From NCBI GenBank assembly GCA_016215025.1, contig JACRMI010000053.1:32619-96618 (forward strand): 64,000 nt of DNA. The letters run 5' to 3'. Positions 1-9,010 of the stretch are shown piece by piece. The notes below the pieces were generated by a model, which was not told the origin of the DNA, made no database searches, and saw nothing but the letters and a program-made list of their open reading frames with translations. The number at the start of each line of letters is the position of its first letter. The stretch's first letter is position 1. This stretch comes from Chloroflexota bacterium. GTDB lineage: Bacteria > Chloroflexota > Anaerolineae > UBA4142. A program made the translations under genes and the position numbers.

Positions 1-64
1 CAATGGCGGCAACGTGACTCGACTGACCAAGACTGGCGGAGACCATCCGATCTGGACACGCTAG
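1..64 (+). CDS. C-terminal tail of a beta-propeller (TolB/WD40-like) protein, partial
   Basis: From base 2 the reading frame encodes NGGNVTRLTKTGGDHPIWTR followed by TAG at 62-64. The pattern NGxNxTRLTxxxxxDxxPxW is typical of one blade of a TolB/DPP-type propeller. A similar blade lies in the chimeric gene at 14462-15438 (KPDGSQIVRITNLRGGDNRVPS). Most of the gene is outside the window, so only the fold of the last blade can be suggested. Confidence 0.5.
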   Translation, partial: NGGNVTRLTKTGGDHPIWTR

Positions 65-109
65 ATTCCAGAATACCTTCGCCAACGTTTTGTCCCCACT
101 GACGGAAAA

Positions 110-144
110 AAACACGGAAAAAATTAACAAAAATTTCCGTGTTT
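110..144. other. AT-rich inverted repeat between the upstream stop and lysA
   Basis: AAACACGGAAA (110-120) is the reverse complement of TTTCCGTGTTT (134-144), an 11-bp stem with a 13-nt loop, followed by CTTTCT. It may end the upstream transcript, but the U-tract is poor. It also fits the style of the intergenic palindromes elsewhere in the window. Confidence 0.4.
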
Positions 145-185
145 CTTTCTGCCTGTGGGGTAAATATTCTTTCGTAAGGAACCAA

Positions 186-1499
186 ATGCTCTTTCCACTC
201 ACCACTCGAACAAACGAACAGAATCATCTTGAGATCGGCGGCTGCGATGTGGTCGAACTTGCGCGCGAATACGGCACGCCACTCTACATCTACGACGATT
301 TGCACTTGCATCAGCGTGTCGCCGAAATTCGCGATGCGTTCAAGTCGCGCTGGCCAAACTCGCTGATCCTCTATGCGACCAAGGCGTACTATTCGCCTTA
401 CCTCGCGCGCATTTACAACAACGCGGGGATTGGCATCGATGTAACGTCCGAAGGCGAAATGGAAATCGCGCACCGCGCCGGTCTCTCGCCCGACAAAATT
501 TATCTGCATGGCAACAACAAAACGCCTGCTGAAATTCGGACGGCGTTGGCGATGGGCGTCAACCATGTCATCGTGGACAACCTGGACGAAATTGAATTGC
601 TGGCAAAGATTGCCACCGAGTTGAATGTCACGCCGCGCGTCCTGCTCCGCCTCGCGCCGGCGATTGATCCGCATACGCATCGCTACATGGCGACCGGCAT
701 CGCCGAATCAAAGTTTGGTTTGTCGATGGCATCCGGCGATGCAATGCAAGCGGCGCATCGTGTCGCACAACTCGCGCCACGACTCGAACTGGTCGGATTG
801 CATGTTCATATCGGCTCGCAAGTTTTCGAGCTGGAACCGTATCGTGATGCGATCACGGCACTCACCGATTTTGCGCAAGAACTCAACAGCACGATGGGCT
901 TTGAATTGCAAGAACTCGATCTCGGCGGCGGCTGGGGCGTGGCATACACCGACGAACAGGAAACTCTAACTGCAGATATGGTTGCAGAGACGATCATCAC
1001 AGCTGTCAAATCCCAAGTCTCCAATCTCCACGCTTCGCGTCCAATCTCTAATCTCAAGTTGTTGTTTGAACCTGGTAGAGCTTTGATCGCGCAGAGTGCC
1101 ATCGCCGTCTATACTGTCGGCTCGATCAAAGAAATTCGCGGCGTAAAAACGTACGTAGCGGTGGATGGCGGCATGGGCGACAATGTCCGCCCCGCGCTTT
1201 ATAGCGCCAAATACACCGCGCGCGTCGCGAATCGAATGAACGATGCGCCTATGCAACAAGTCGCTATCGCGGGACGCTACTGCGAGCAAGGCGACATTCT
1301 CATCGACGATGTTGCACTGCCGCATGTAGCCACCGGCGATTTGATCGTAATTCCTGTTGCAGGCGCATACCAAATCCCCATGTCGAGCAATTACAATTTG
1401 ATTCCGCGTCCGGCGGTGATCGCGGTTAGAGATGGCAAAGCGCGCGTCATCCGTCGCCGTGAAACCATCGACGACATGCTTAAATGTGACGAATCGTAG
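186..1499 (+). CDS. lysA: Diaminopimelate decarboxylase
   Basis: Fold type III PLP enzyme that decarboxylates meso-diaminopimelate to L-lysine, the last step of lysine synthesis, in the cytoplasm. Visible marks: PLP lysine in YATKAY (K66), HVHIGSQ around residue 208, the phosphate-binding glycine run GGGWGV, EPGR near 295, and CEQGD near 366 supplying the active-site Cys from the partner subunit of the dimer. At 437 residues it has the family length. The ATG at 186 is chosen because AAGGA (176-180) precedes it at 5 nt; the frame is open back to a TTG at 90 but that stretch resembles non-coding repeat DNA. It stands alone between repeat-rich spacers. Confidence 0.95.
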   Translation: MLFPLTTRTNEQNHLEIGGCDVVELAREYGTPLYIYDDLHLHQRVAEIRDAFKSRWPNSLILYATKAYYSPYLARIYNNAGIGIDVTSEGEMEIAHRAGLSPDKIYLHGNNKTPAEIRTALAMGVNHVIVDNLDEIELLAKIATELNVTPRVLLRLAPAIDPHTHRYMATGIAESKFGLSMASGDAMQAAHRVAQLAPRLELVGLHVHIGSQVFELEPYRDAITALTDFAQELNSTMGFELQELDLGGGWGVAYTDEQETLTADMVAETIITAVKSQVSNLHASRPISNLKLLFEPGRALIAQSAIAVYTVGSIKEIRGVKTYVAVDGGMGDNVRPALYSAKYTARVANRMNDAPMQQVAIAGRYCEQGDILIDDVALPHVATGDLIVIPVAGAYQIPMSSNYNLIPRPAVIAVRDGKARVIRRRETIDDMLKCDES

Positions 1500-1652
1500 T
1501 AGGAAACGAATGCCGTTTCGTTCCCATTACTTCAACGAACGGAACGACGTCCGTTCGCTACTTTCGCGCATTTCGTGAGCATTCGTATCTTTCGTCCGCG
1601 AAGCATTTCGCCTCTTTCGCGCCTTTCGTGTCCTTTCGTGCCCTTTCGCGTT
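1500..1652. repeat. Intergenic palindromes and TTTCG-type imperfect tandem repeats
   Basis: Two hairpins follow lysA: GAAACG/CGTTTC (1503-1508 with 1514-1519) and CGAACGGA/TCCGTTCG (1536-1543 with 1550-1557). From about 1563 to 1650 the motif TTTCGTG/TTTCGCG recurs about every 9-10 bases. No coding potential is seen. Confidence 0.55.
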
Positions 1653-1656
1653 TTGA

Positions 1657-1685
1657 TTGACTATTCCGATTCCTCATGATAGAAT
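1657..1685 (+). promoter_or_regulatory. Promoter of the NACHT gene
   Basis: TTGACT (1657-1662), 17-nt spacer, TAGAAT (1680-1685). The ATG follows 19 nt downstream with its own Shine-Dalgarno sequence. The same -10 variant TAGAAT is used before rsmI and the NYN gene. Confidence 0.65.
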
Positions 1686-1704
1686 CCCAGCCGAAAGGAT
1701 AGTC

Positions 1705-3402
1705 ATGAACTTTTTCGCAGAACTTTTAGATTCGTCGGTGCGGTTTCAGAAACAGTATGCCAAGTATTTATTGAATCGATTTCAATTCCTGCCTTGTCCC
1801 AATGGTCGCCGCACTTTGGATGCGCTGTGGGTCGAACCGCGGGGTCAAACTGCCGCTCTTGCCAACACGCCTCGTGTCGTCATTACGGGCGCGGCAGGCA
1901 CCGGCAAAACCACCACCCTCGCTTATCTCGCCATCGCGAACGCGCACGCTATGCTGACCGAACCCAAACCCAGCGTGCCGATTTTCTTTTCCGGTCGCGA
2001 TCTCGTACCGCAAGCTTTACCTCGCATCACGAACCTGTCGCGAGATTTGGGCTTGAGCAATGAATTGGCGGCGCAATGTCCCCGCATTTTCTTTCCCGAT
2101 GTTTTCAATTCGCAGCGCGCGATTGTCTTGATCGACGATGCCGATCTCATTCCGTTCGATCAATTGCAAATTTGGCTCAATGAATTAAAAGCTGCGCGCG
2201 TCATCGTCAGCGCGCAATCGCCGCTTGCCGATTTTGTCGAATATGCTTTGCCTGGTTTTCGCGATAACGACATCGAACGCTTTGCCAGAAACTGGGAGAG
2301 CGAAACCGTCGATCCATTTATGGCGGCGTTAAAAACGAACAACGTGCCGCGCTTGTTGACGACGAATCCCATGTCGCTAACGCTGCTCGCCAAAGTTTGG
2401 AAACTGGATCAACCACTGCCTACGCATCGCGCCGACTTGTTTGAGGCGTATGCGCGCGGTCTCTTGGGTGAATCGGAAGAAACGCTCAAGATGCTCGAAG
2501 GTGTGGCCTTAGCCATTCAACGTGGTCGTCCGGCGACGAACGAGTTCGTCAGCAAATCGCGTGGCTTTATGCGTTTAGCCAAAAATCGGACGGCTGAATT
2601 TACTCATGACTTGTGGCAAGCTTTTTTTGCCGCACGCGCTTTGCGTGAATCGACCGACATCACCCCTATCGTCGAACACCTTGCCGATGCCAACTGGCGC
2701 GAAGTCATTTTGTTTTACGCCGGTCTCGGCGATGCCGACGAACTAGTCGAACGCTTGATTCGACGCGGGAACATTGGGCTGGCTGGACATGTGAGCGCAC
2801 ACGCGTGCGATGTCCGCAGCGACCTGCGCGAATCGGTCACACAAGAATTGATGGCGAGCGCCTGGGATGGCAAAGCCGATGCAATTGCAGCCTTATCGGC
2901 GATGCAGAACGAAGTGGCAGTAGATTCCTTCGCAGCGAAACTAAAAGACAAAGACCCAGCGACCCGCATACGTGCCGCCCAAGTGCTCGGCAATTTGCGA
3001 CTCGATCGCGGCATTGAATATTTGCTCCCACAGTTGCGCGACGTGAATCCCGACGTGCGCGACCAAGTCGTAGCGGCGTTGGGACATTCACGCACCGACC
3101 GCGTGATCGAACCCTTGTTAGTTGCACTGCGCGGCGATTCGCGTGTTGGCGTGGTCGATACGCGAATGCGGGTTGCCGCCGCGCAAGCACTCGGCGAAAT
3201 TGCATCGGACAAAGCGTTGCCCGCGCTCCTGGTCGAATTGCAAATCGGCGAACCAGAGCTGCGCCCCGTCGCCGCCGAATCGCTTAAACGAATTTCTAGC
3301 CCGTTGCTCGTCAAGCCGTTGGCGGGCATTGCGCAAACCGGTGACGATCAAGCGCGCCAATATGCGAATGAGATTTTGCAAGTCGTGGATGGTCAGCGGT
3401 AA
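1705..3402 (+). CDS. NACHT-type P-loop NTPase with C-terminal HEAT repeats
   Basis: STAND-class ATPase of 565 residues. Walker A GAAGTGKT is at residues 62-69 and Walker B IVLIDDAD around 140-146; a NACHT-like FTHDLWQAFFAARAL segment lies near 300. From about residue 415 come HEAT/PBS-lyase-type repeats (DPATRIRAAQVLGNL, NPDVRDQVVAALGHS, TRMRVAAAQALGEI, ELRPVAAESLKRI), a likely ligand-sensing solenoid. No N-terminal effector domain is obvious in the first 50 residues. ATG at 1705 is preceded by AAAGGA at 5 nt. An MNT/HEPN pair follows within 40 nt. Bacterial NACHT proteins include anti-phage defence proteins; a defence role here is inference only. Confidence 0.8.
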   Translation: MNFFAELLDSSVRFQKQYAKYLLNRFQFLPCPNGRRTLDALWVEPRGQTAALANTPRVVITGAAGTGKTTTLAYLAIANAHAMLTEPKPSVPIFFSGRDLVPQALPRITNLSRDLGLSNELAAQCPRIFFPDVFNSQRAIVLIDDADLIPFDQLQIWLNELKAARVIVSAQSPLADFVEYALPGFRDNDIERFARNWESETVDPFMAALKTNNVPRLLTTNPMSLTLLAKVWKLDQPLPTHRADLFEAYARGLLGESEETLKMLEGVALAIQRGRPATNEFVSKSRGFMRLAKNRTAEFTHDLWQAFFAARALRESTDITPIVEHLADANWREVILFYAGLGDADELVERLIRRGNIGLAGHVSAHACDVRSDLRESVTQELMASAWDGKADAIAALSAMQNEVAVDSFAAKLKDKDPATRIRAAQVLGNLRLDRGIEYLLPQLRDVNPDVRDQVVAALGHSRTDRVIEPLLVALRGDSRVGVVDTRMRVAAAQALGEIASDKALPALLVELQIGEPELRPVAAESLKRISSPLLVKPLAGIAQTGDDQARQYANEILQVVDGQR

Positions 3403-3438
3403 TCTGCAGGTCTACAGCAAATGCTGAAGAGAGACAGG

Positions 3439-3777
3439 ATGATTGAACCGGCACAGACCAAACAAAGCCCACTGAATGAAATCGTGCAGGAAATCGTGCG
3501 CGTTGCAGAGCCAGATCGTGTGATCCTTTTTGGATCAAGAGCAAAAGGCACTGCAAGTGTGGAAAGCGACTATGATTTCTTGGTCGTTGTGCCAAGCGTT
3601 CAGAATGAACGTCAAGTGTCTCGGTTGATTTACCGCGCACTCTTGGAAAAAAGAATGGGAGTCGCCGTCGATGCGATTGTCGTGAGCGAGGAAACCCTAA
3701 AGCAATTTAGAGCCAGTCCCTATTTCATTTATCGCCAAGCACTTGCGGAAGGGCAAACTCTGTATGAGCGCAACTGA
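3439..3777 (+). CDS. MNT-type nucleotidyltransferase, partner of a HEPN protein
   Basis: Small polymerase-beta-fold nucleotidyltransferase, 112 residues. The signature GS-x10-D-x-D is complete: GSRAKG followed by SDYDFLVVV. In MNT/HEPN toxin-antitoxin modules the MNT protein is the antitoxin and can nucleotidylate the HEPN toxin. ATG at 3439 has a purine-rich AAGAGAG just upstream; ATG 3421 is an alternative without a good site. The stop overlaps the start of the HEPN gene by 14 nt, the coupling typical of these pairs. A second, diverged pair lies at 55617-56407. Confidence 0.85.
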   Translation: MIEPAQTKQSPLNEIVQEIVRVAEPDRVILFGSRAKGTASVESDYDFLVVVPSVQNERQVSRLIYRALLEKRMGVAVDAIVVSEETLKQFRASPYFIYRQALAEGQTLYERN

Positions 3778-4147
3778 AGCGCAAGTTTGGTTGTAGCGAG
3801 CCGAAAGCAATTTGCGACTAGCACAGCATGGCAAAGGAGAAGGTATTCTCTTGGAAGACCTTTGCTTTGAAGCTCAGCAAACTGCTGCAAAGGCACTCAA
3901 AGCTTTGCTCATTCATTTGGACGGCAATTTTCCAAAGGTTCATTCGATAGCTTTGTTACTTGAGCGTTTAGAGAAGCACGCGCCAGTGCCAGACCCGATC
4001 AAGGAAGCCGTAGACTTGACCGACTATGCGGTTCAATTTCGGTATCGTGGGCATTATGCTCCTGTTACCGAAGAAGAGTATGAGCGTGCGATTTTACTCG
4101 CGAGCAAAGTTTTGGATTGGGTGAAAAACCGCATCAAGACAGCTTAA
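3764..4147 (+). pseudogene. HEPN-domain gene interrupted by an in-frame TAG
   Basis: Reading from ATG 3764, which overlaps the MNT stop, gives MSATEAQVWL, then TAG at 3794-3796, then RAESNLRLAQHGKGEG and on in the same frame to 4147. WLxRAxSNLxLA is the classic first helix of HEPN proteins, so the stop lies inside a conserved helix at codon 11. The rest (EDLCFEAQQTAAKALKAL and YAVQFRYRGHYAP) is intact. The helix-4 motif is RYRGH rather than a clear Rx4-6H RNase motif. It could be a true nonsense mutation, a sequencing error, or be rescued by initiation at TTG 3812. Confidence 0.75.
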
Positions 4148-4159
4148 CCGGAGGAAATC

Positions 4160-4459
4160 ATGGATCCAGTAGCCCTCGCGCCCTGGCGCGATCTCTCAAT
4201 CGTTTGGTTTATCTTGTGGATGTTTATTTTTATGCTGATACCCGGTGCGGCGTTTTTCTTTGCACTCAAGTATCTGCGCAAATTTAACCGCTGGTTGAAA
4301 CTGCCGCTTTTGACGGCGCATGTGTGGGCATTGCGAATTGAACAAAGCACCACGCGTGTCTCGGATCGAATCGCCGCTTTTCCAATCGCTATCCATAGCC
4401 GAGCGGCGCAAGCCAACGTCACGGTGCGTGGCGTAATCGATTATTTGCGAAATGGATGA
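4160..4459 (+). CDS. Small membrane protein, function unknown
   Basis: 99 residues with one strong hydrophobic stretch near the N-terminus (VWFILWMFIFMLIPGAAFFF, about residues 15-34), then a basic amphipathic tail. CGGAGGA precedes ATG 4160. It is followed by another small protein 7 nt downstream of its stop, so the two are probably co-transcribed. I do not recognise a family. Confidence 0.6.
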   Translation: MDPVALAPWRDLSIVWFILWMFIFMLIPGAAFFFALKYLRKFNRWLKLPLLTAHVWALRIEQSTTRVSDRIAAFPIAIHSRAAQANVTVRGVIDYLRNG

Positions 4460-4466
4460 GGTGACT

Positions 4467-4772
4467 ATGCAAGAACGAGAATTCAATACTCAAGGATTGA
4501 CGACGCGAGTTAGCGAGGTCGCCAAAGAACTGCGCAAGAGCGAAGCTTATCCCGCCATCGTCGGCGGAGTAGCTGGCGGAATTGCGGGTGCGATGATGGC
4601 GGCGATTATTGCGGGACGCAAAGCCTCAGTTCGCCCCCAGGTCGATGCAACGATAGAAGCCAGTCCCAGGTCAAGGTTCAATGTGTCGGTGAAGGATATG
4701 ATGCAACTGATGACCGTAGTCGCCGCGCTCGCCAAACAAGTCCAAAGTTGGAAGAAAAAGCAAGAGGAATAA
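4467..4772 (+). CDS. Small glycine/alanine-rich membrane protein, function unknown
   Basis: 101 residues with one Gly/Ala-rich membrane segment (VGGVAGGIAGAMMAAIIAGR), a polar middle, and a helical C-terminus ending KKKQEE. ATG 4467 is preferred because GAGG lies 5 nt upstream; ATG 4452 in the same frame would overlap the previous gene. It pairs with the 99-residue protein upstream and ends just before a strong terminator. Function unknown. Confidence 0.55.
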   Translation: MQEREFNTQGLTTRVSEVAKELRKSEAYPAIVGGVAGGIAGAMMAAIIAGRKASVRPQVDATIEASPRSRFNVSVKDMMQLMTVVAALAKQVQSWKKKQEE

Positions 4773-4775
4773 AAA

Positions 4776-4803
4776 AACCTTCCAGGCAAATGCCTGGAAG
4801 GTT
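4776..4803. terminator. Bidirectional intrinsic terminator
   Basis: AACCTTCCAGGCA (4776-4788) pairs perfectly with TGCCTGGAAGGTT (4791-4803). On the minus strand the hairpin is followed by seven T, making it the terminator of the NYN gene. It also lies directly after the convergent plus-strand gene. Confidence 0.85.
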
Positions 4804-4841
4804 CTGCTTTGCGGCGTCGTTCGGCAAGCACGATATACGGT

Positions 4842-5678
4842 CTAAACAGTAGGTGTCAATACTTTTTGGACCATTGGGTGTTCGCGGATAAAGAAAAGGT
4901 AGCGCAACGTGCGACCATCTAACTCGCGGACTTCGTCATGCAGAATTCCAACTTCCTTGAAACGGGTCAAAATCGTATCCACCTGGAGCGGTGTCACACT
5001 GAACTGATTAACCGGAGATAGCGCATGAGTTTTGACGAACAAAAAGGTTAAATAGGGTTTGGTTCTTTCAAGACGGTCGAGCAGTTGGATCATTTGGCAC
5101 TCGGTATCCGACAGATCACCGTCCAAGCCAGAAGGTGCAGGAGCGAAAGCAGACTCGCTCGTAATCAGCGGTATCGATTCTGCTGGAGGCATAATCATCG
5201 TCCACTCTGGTTCCGAAATAGGGTCAGCGGCATCCGCGGAGGAAATTAAATCGTTCGAGACACTCCCCGGCACTCCGGAGATAATCACGCGTTTGCCAAA
5301 ACGATTGCGCGCACGCGCAACCACGCGGATAAAATCACTGTCGCCAGTCATAAGAATCAAAGTGTTGACCATAGGACGGTCAAGTAAACAATCGATAATG
5401 TCCATCAGCATCGCCATGTCCGATGAACTTTTGTGCGCCACATCCGGGCTGCGTCGCGGAATATCGCGGGGCATGATACCGGCTACTTCTAGCTTGCGCC
5501 GAAAGTAATCGGGATGCTCAGTAAAATCTGCATATGCAAATGCCTGGGACACGGGTCCATATTTTCGCGCTTTAGCCATGAGCAATTGGGGATCGGGTTC
5601 GCGCGCATAGTTGTTTTTCAAGCCGTACCGAATATTTTCAAAGTCGATAAACAAGGCGACTTCGCCATTCTCAGTCAT
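4842..5678 (-). CDS. NYN-domain (LabA/DUF88-type, PIN-like fold) protein
   Basis: 278 residues. The N-terminal half is a NYN domain: first acidic strand VALFIDFENI, conserved SSDMAMLMDIIDCL, and LILMTGDSDFIRVV with its Asp pair, followed by GKRVIISG. These acidic residues form the putative metal site of PIN-like nucleases. The C-terminal 80 residues look like a winged-helix or OST-HTH-like module. ATG at 5678 is chosen because AAGGAGG (5686-5692) precedes it at 7 nt; an upstream in-frame start at 5705 has no site. It has its own promoter, divergent from the PBP gene. RNA cleavage is a family inference. Confidence 0.85.
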   Translation of the reverse strand: MTENGEVALFIDFENIRYGLKNNYAREPDPQLLMAKARKYGPVSQAFAYADFTEHPDYFRRKLEVAGIMPRDIPRRSPDVAHKSSSDMAMLMDIIDCLLDRPMVNTLILMTGDSDFIRVVARARNRFGKRVIISGVPGSVSNDLISSADAADPISEPEWTMIMPPAESIPLITSESAFAPAPSGLDGDLSDTECQMIQLLDRLERTKPYLTFLFVKTHALSPVNQFSVTPLQVDTILTRFKEVGILHDEVRELDGRTLRYLFFIREHPMVQKVLTPTV

Positions 5679-5765
5679 TCCAAATCCTCCTTGGGTCAAA
5701 GACAAGACGAAACAACTCGCACGAACGACGCGCTATTCAATTAGTAAAGTTCGTGACCTATCCGC

Positions 5766-5795
5766 ATTCTAATCCGAATCTATTGGATTTGTCAA
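5766..5795 (-). promoter_or_regulatory. Promoter of the NYN gene
   Basis: On the minus strand TTGACA (5795-5790), 18-nt spacer, TAGAAT (5771-5766). The consensus -35 makes this one of the best promoters in the window; it leaves a 5' leader of roughly 80 nt before ATG 5678. Confidence 0.65.
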
Positions 5796-5819
5796 TCCAT
5801 GCGCTAATAAAATTTCCGC

Positions 5820-5848
5820 TTGCGCGATTTTTTATTTAGTGTTACACT
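5820..5848 (+). promoter_or_regulatory. Possible promoter of the penicillin-binding protein gene
   Basis: TTGCGC (5820-5825), 17-nt spacer, TACACT (5843-5848), 31 nt before the GTG start. The -35 is weak; spacing and position are good. Confidence 0.45.
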
Positions 5849-5879
5849 AGCCACGCTTTAAAAGGAGTGTCAACTATTC

Positions 5880-8800
5880 GTGTCTGCCCGTTCTTTTTAC
5901 TTGCGCCGACGTAATCGCAAGAGTCGGCAAAGCGCTACGCCGATAGTTGCCCGCTTGTCCTTGGGCATGGTTGCCATCATTATCGGACTCGCGGTTTCCG
6001 TTATCGGTGTCGGCGCTGCTTCCGTCGTCAGCATTTACAATTATTACGCCAAAGACCTTCCCGCTCCCGGCGAGATTGTCAGTCAAACCAAACAACAATT
6101 CAAGACCACACGTATTTTCGACCGCACCGGTCAGGTCCTCCTCTACGAAATTATCGATCCCCAAGGTGGTAACCGCACCGTCGTCCCGTTGGATCGAATT
6201 CCCGCGAACTGCAAAAACGCTACGGTCGCGCTGGAAGACAAGAATTTCTGGACGAATCCCGGCTACGATTGGTACGGCATTTTGCGCGCTGGCTGGACGA
6301 CCATTCGAGGCGAACAAGTCCAAGGCGCAAGCACCATCACGCAACAGTTGGTCAAGAATGTTTTGATCCCCGAATCGGAACGAACTCTGCGCGATCCATT
6401 GAGCATGAGCACGTACAACCGCAAGTTCCGCGAACTGATTCTTTCTTCTGAGATTTCCAAACGCTACAGCAAGAATCAAATCCTCGAATGGTACTTGAAT
6501 GCGAACAATTATGGCTCGCTCGCGTACGGGGTCGAAGCCGCCGCCGAAACCTATTTCGGTAAGCATGTGCAAGACCTTGACCTTGCGGAATGTGCGACGA
6601 TTGCACCGATTCCGCATTATCCCACGCTCAATCCCGTCGACGCACCACAAGACGCCTTGGAGCGCCGCAATATTGTGCTCGATCAAATGCTCATCCAAGG
6701 TTACATCACGCAGGAAGAAGCCATCGCCGCAAAATCGACGCGCTTGCGGGTCACACCCAAACGCTTCGATATTCGCGCGCCGCATTTTGTGTTTTACGTG
6801 CGCCGTCTGCTCGAAGACAGGTTCGGCTCCGATGCGTTGTATCGCGGCGGGCTTAACATCATCACGTCGCTCGATTACAATGTGCAACAGCAAGCCGAAC
6901 AAATCGCGCGCGATCAAATCAACAAACTGCAAGCCGATAAACGCAACGTCTCGAACGCGTCGGTTGTCGTCATCAGGCCGAACACCGGCGAAATCGTTTC
7001 GCTGGTCGGCTCCGTCGATTATTTCAATCGCGACATCGACGGACAAGTGAATGTCGCGATTGCGCCGCGTCAACCCGGGTCGTCGTTCAAAGTGTTCAAT
7101 TATTTGACCGCGTTTGCGCAGGGCTATACGGCAGCGTCGATGTTGATGGATGTGCGCACCGTGTTCGACGATTCGCCCAATCCGCCGTACGTCCCGGAAA
7201 ACTATGATCGCAAATATCATGGTCCCGTACGTTTGCGAATGGCGCTGGCATCGTCGTTCAACATTCCCGCGGTGAAATTGCTTCAACTCGACGGCGTGAA
7301 AAATGTCGTGAACACCGCGCATCGCATGGGCATCAACACACTCAATCGAGAAAAATACGGACTCGCGTTGACACTGGGCGGCGGCGAAACGACGTTGCTC
7401 GATATGACATATGCGAACAGCGTGATGGCGAATCAAGGCGTTATGGCGGGCGTGCCCGTTTCATCCGATCAAATCAAACCGGGGTTTCGCACGCTCGATC
7501 CGGTCGCAATACTCAAAGTAACGGACTCGGACAACAAAACGCTCTACGAATTCAAAGAGCCACAGAGACAACAGATCGTTACGCCGCAGCTCGCGTATCT
7601 CATGAGCGATGTGTTGGCAGACAACGTTGCGCGCACGCCGGGCTTTGGCTCAAACAGCGTACTCAAGCTGTCGCGACCGGCCGCCGTGAAGACGGGAACG
7701 ACATCCGACTGGCGCGACAATTGGACGATTGGTTACACGCCCGATTATGCCATTGGCGTTTGGGCAGGCAACTCGGACAATTCCGAAATGGAACATATCA
7801 GCGGCGTCAGCGGCGCGGGTCCGATTTGGCACGACCTGATGGAAAAAATTCATCAGACGTTACCCGTGCATCCGTTCGTCGAACCGCCGGGCATGGTTCG
7901 CGTCGAAGTGTGCGCGACGAGCGGCTTGCTGCCCACACCGTTTTGTCCAGAGCGCGTCAAGGAATTATTTATCGCGGGGACTGAACCAAAAACATTCGAC
8001 AATATTTGGCAATCGTTCCGCATTTCCAAGCCAACTGGGAAACTCGCAACGGTGTACTGTCCGCCCGAGCAAGTCAAAGACCAGGTCTTTCCCATTTATC
8101 CGCCCGAAGCGGCAGACTGGGTGCGTGAAAATAATATTCCGCAGCCGCCCAGCGAGTACGACACCAATTGTCGCGGCACGCCGCAAGGTGGCGACATAGC
8201 GATCACATCGCCCGCATCCTATTCGGCGATTCGCGGCGTCGTGGCGATTGTCGGCAACACGCGCATCGATAATCTTAATGTGTATCGACTCGCATTTGGC
8301 AAGGGCATCGATCCAACGCAATGGACGCAAATCGGCAACGACCATGGCGAGCGCATTGACAACAGCACGCTCGAACAGTGGGATGTTTCGAAACTGGACG
8401 GACTGTACACGCTCAAGCTGACCGTCGTCGATCGTTCCGGTCAGTTGCGCGAATCGGCGATTCAAGTCATCATCGATAACCAACCCCCGAAGGTCGGGAT
8501 CATCAATCCGACGAACGGCGCAATTTACAGTCCGGAGAAAGACGAGTGGGTTTCTATCGGTGTTGATGCGACGGACAATGCATCGATGGGACGCGTTGAC
8601 TTTATCGTGGATGGCGGCTATGTCGGCTCAAGCACCGTTGCCCCTTTCAACAAAAAGTGGACGCTCAAAATGATGGACACGTTGACGCCGACGCTGCTCG
8701 TGGCTTCATCGGTTACGCCAACAAGACCCATCACAGTGACGCGCACGATTACGAACGCCGACAATACCGTATCGACGGAACAACTTATCGGTCAGGTCGC

Positions 8801-9005
8801 CAAAGTTACGACGCCCAATCCGGCGATTACGGCAGTGTTCACGACGGGTGTCGTCATTGTATCGAATACCGTCAAGCTGCCGAACAATCCGGGATTTGTC
8901 GAATCGCACACAATCAAAGTTATTGCGTATGACGCGGCGGGTAACAGCACAGAGAGCGCACCCGTGACGATTTTTGTACAGCATGCTTTGAAAGAGAAAA
9001 GGTAA
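5880..9005 (+). CDS. Class A penicillin-binding protein (PBP1A/PbpC-like glycosyltransferase-transpeptidase)
   Basis: Membrane-anchored peptidoglycan synthase, 1041 residues. One TM anchor spans about 23-52. The GT51 domain has the catalytic Glu in VALEDKNFW (E119), QGASTITQQL near 148 and a YGVEAAAETYFGK block. The transpeptidase domain has SSFK (S401), SFN (459-461) and KTG (604-606). After about residue 760 come an Ig-like module (SPASYSAIRGVVAIVGN) and a second beta-sandwich, a PbpC-like tail longer than most PBP1A. The GTG start follows AAGGAG (5861-5866) at a long spacing of 13 nt. Single-gene unit. Confidence 0.9.
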   Translation: MSARSFYLRRRNRKSRQSATPIVARLSLGMVAIIIGLAVSVIGVGAASVVSIYNYYAKDLPAPGEIVSQTKQQFKTTRIFDRTGQVLLYEIIDPQGGNRTVVPLDRIPANCKNATVALEDKNFWTNPGYDWYGILRAGWTTIRGEQVQGASTITQQLVKNVLIPESERTLRDPLSMSTYNRKFRELILSSEISKRYSKNQILEWYLNANNYGSLAYGVEAAAETYFGKHVQDLDLAECATIAPIPHYPTLNPVDAPQDALERRNIVLDQMLIQGYITQEEAIAAKSTRLRVTPKRFDIRAPHFVFYVRRLLEDRFGSDALYRGGLNIITSLDYNVQQQAEQIARDQINKLQADKRNVSNASVVVIRPNTGEIVSLVGSVDYFNRDIDGQVNVAIAPRQPGSSFKVFNYLTAFAQGYTAASMLMDVRTVFDDSPNPPYVPENYDRKYHGPVRLRMALASSFNIPAVKLLQLDGVKNVVNTAHRMGINTLNREKYGLALTLGGGETTLLDMTYANSVMANQGVMAGVPVSSDQIKPGFRTLDPVAILKVTDSDNKTLYEFKEPQRQQIVTPQLAYLMSDVLADNVARTPGFGSNSVLKLSRPAAVKTGTTSDWRDNWTIGYTPDYAIGVWAGNSDNSEMEHISGVSGAGPIWHDLMEKIHQTLPVHPFVEPPGMVRVEVCATSGLLPTPFCPERVKELFIAGTEPKTFDNIWQSFRISKPTGKLATVYCPPEQVKDQVFPIYPPEAADWVRENNIPQPPSEYDTNCRGTPQGGDIAITSPASYSAIRGVVAIVGNTRIDNLNVYRLAFGKGIDPTQWTQIGNDHGERIDNSTLEQWDVSKLDGLYTLKLTVVDRSGQLRESAIQVIIDNQPPKVGIINPTNGAIYSPEKDEWVSIGVDATDNASMGRVDFIVDGGYVGSSTVAPFNKKWTLKMMDTLTPTLLVASSVTPTRPITVTRTITNADNTVSTEQLIGQVAKVTTPNPAITAVFTTGVVIVSNTVKLPNNPGFVESHTIKVIAYDAAGNSTESAPVTIFVQHALKEKR

Positions 9006-9010
9006 CCCGT

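Noticed and set aside
90..185. Upstream extension of lysA from TTG 90
   Set aside because: Covers an AT-rich inverted repeat and is not LysA-like; ATG 186 has a good ribosome site.
2715..3329. 204-codon minus-strand frame opposite the HEAT region
   Set aside because: Ser/Arg-rich low-complexity translation, antisense to recognisable HEAT repeats.
5874..7436. Long open frame (520 codons) on the minus strand opposite the penicillin-binding protein
   Set aside because: Lies fully antisense to a gene with complete GT51 and transpeptidase motifs; composition is Arg/His/Asp-rich as expected from the codon bias of the other strand.
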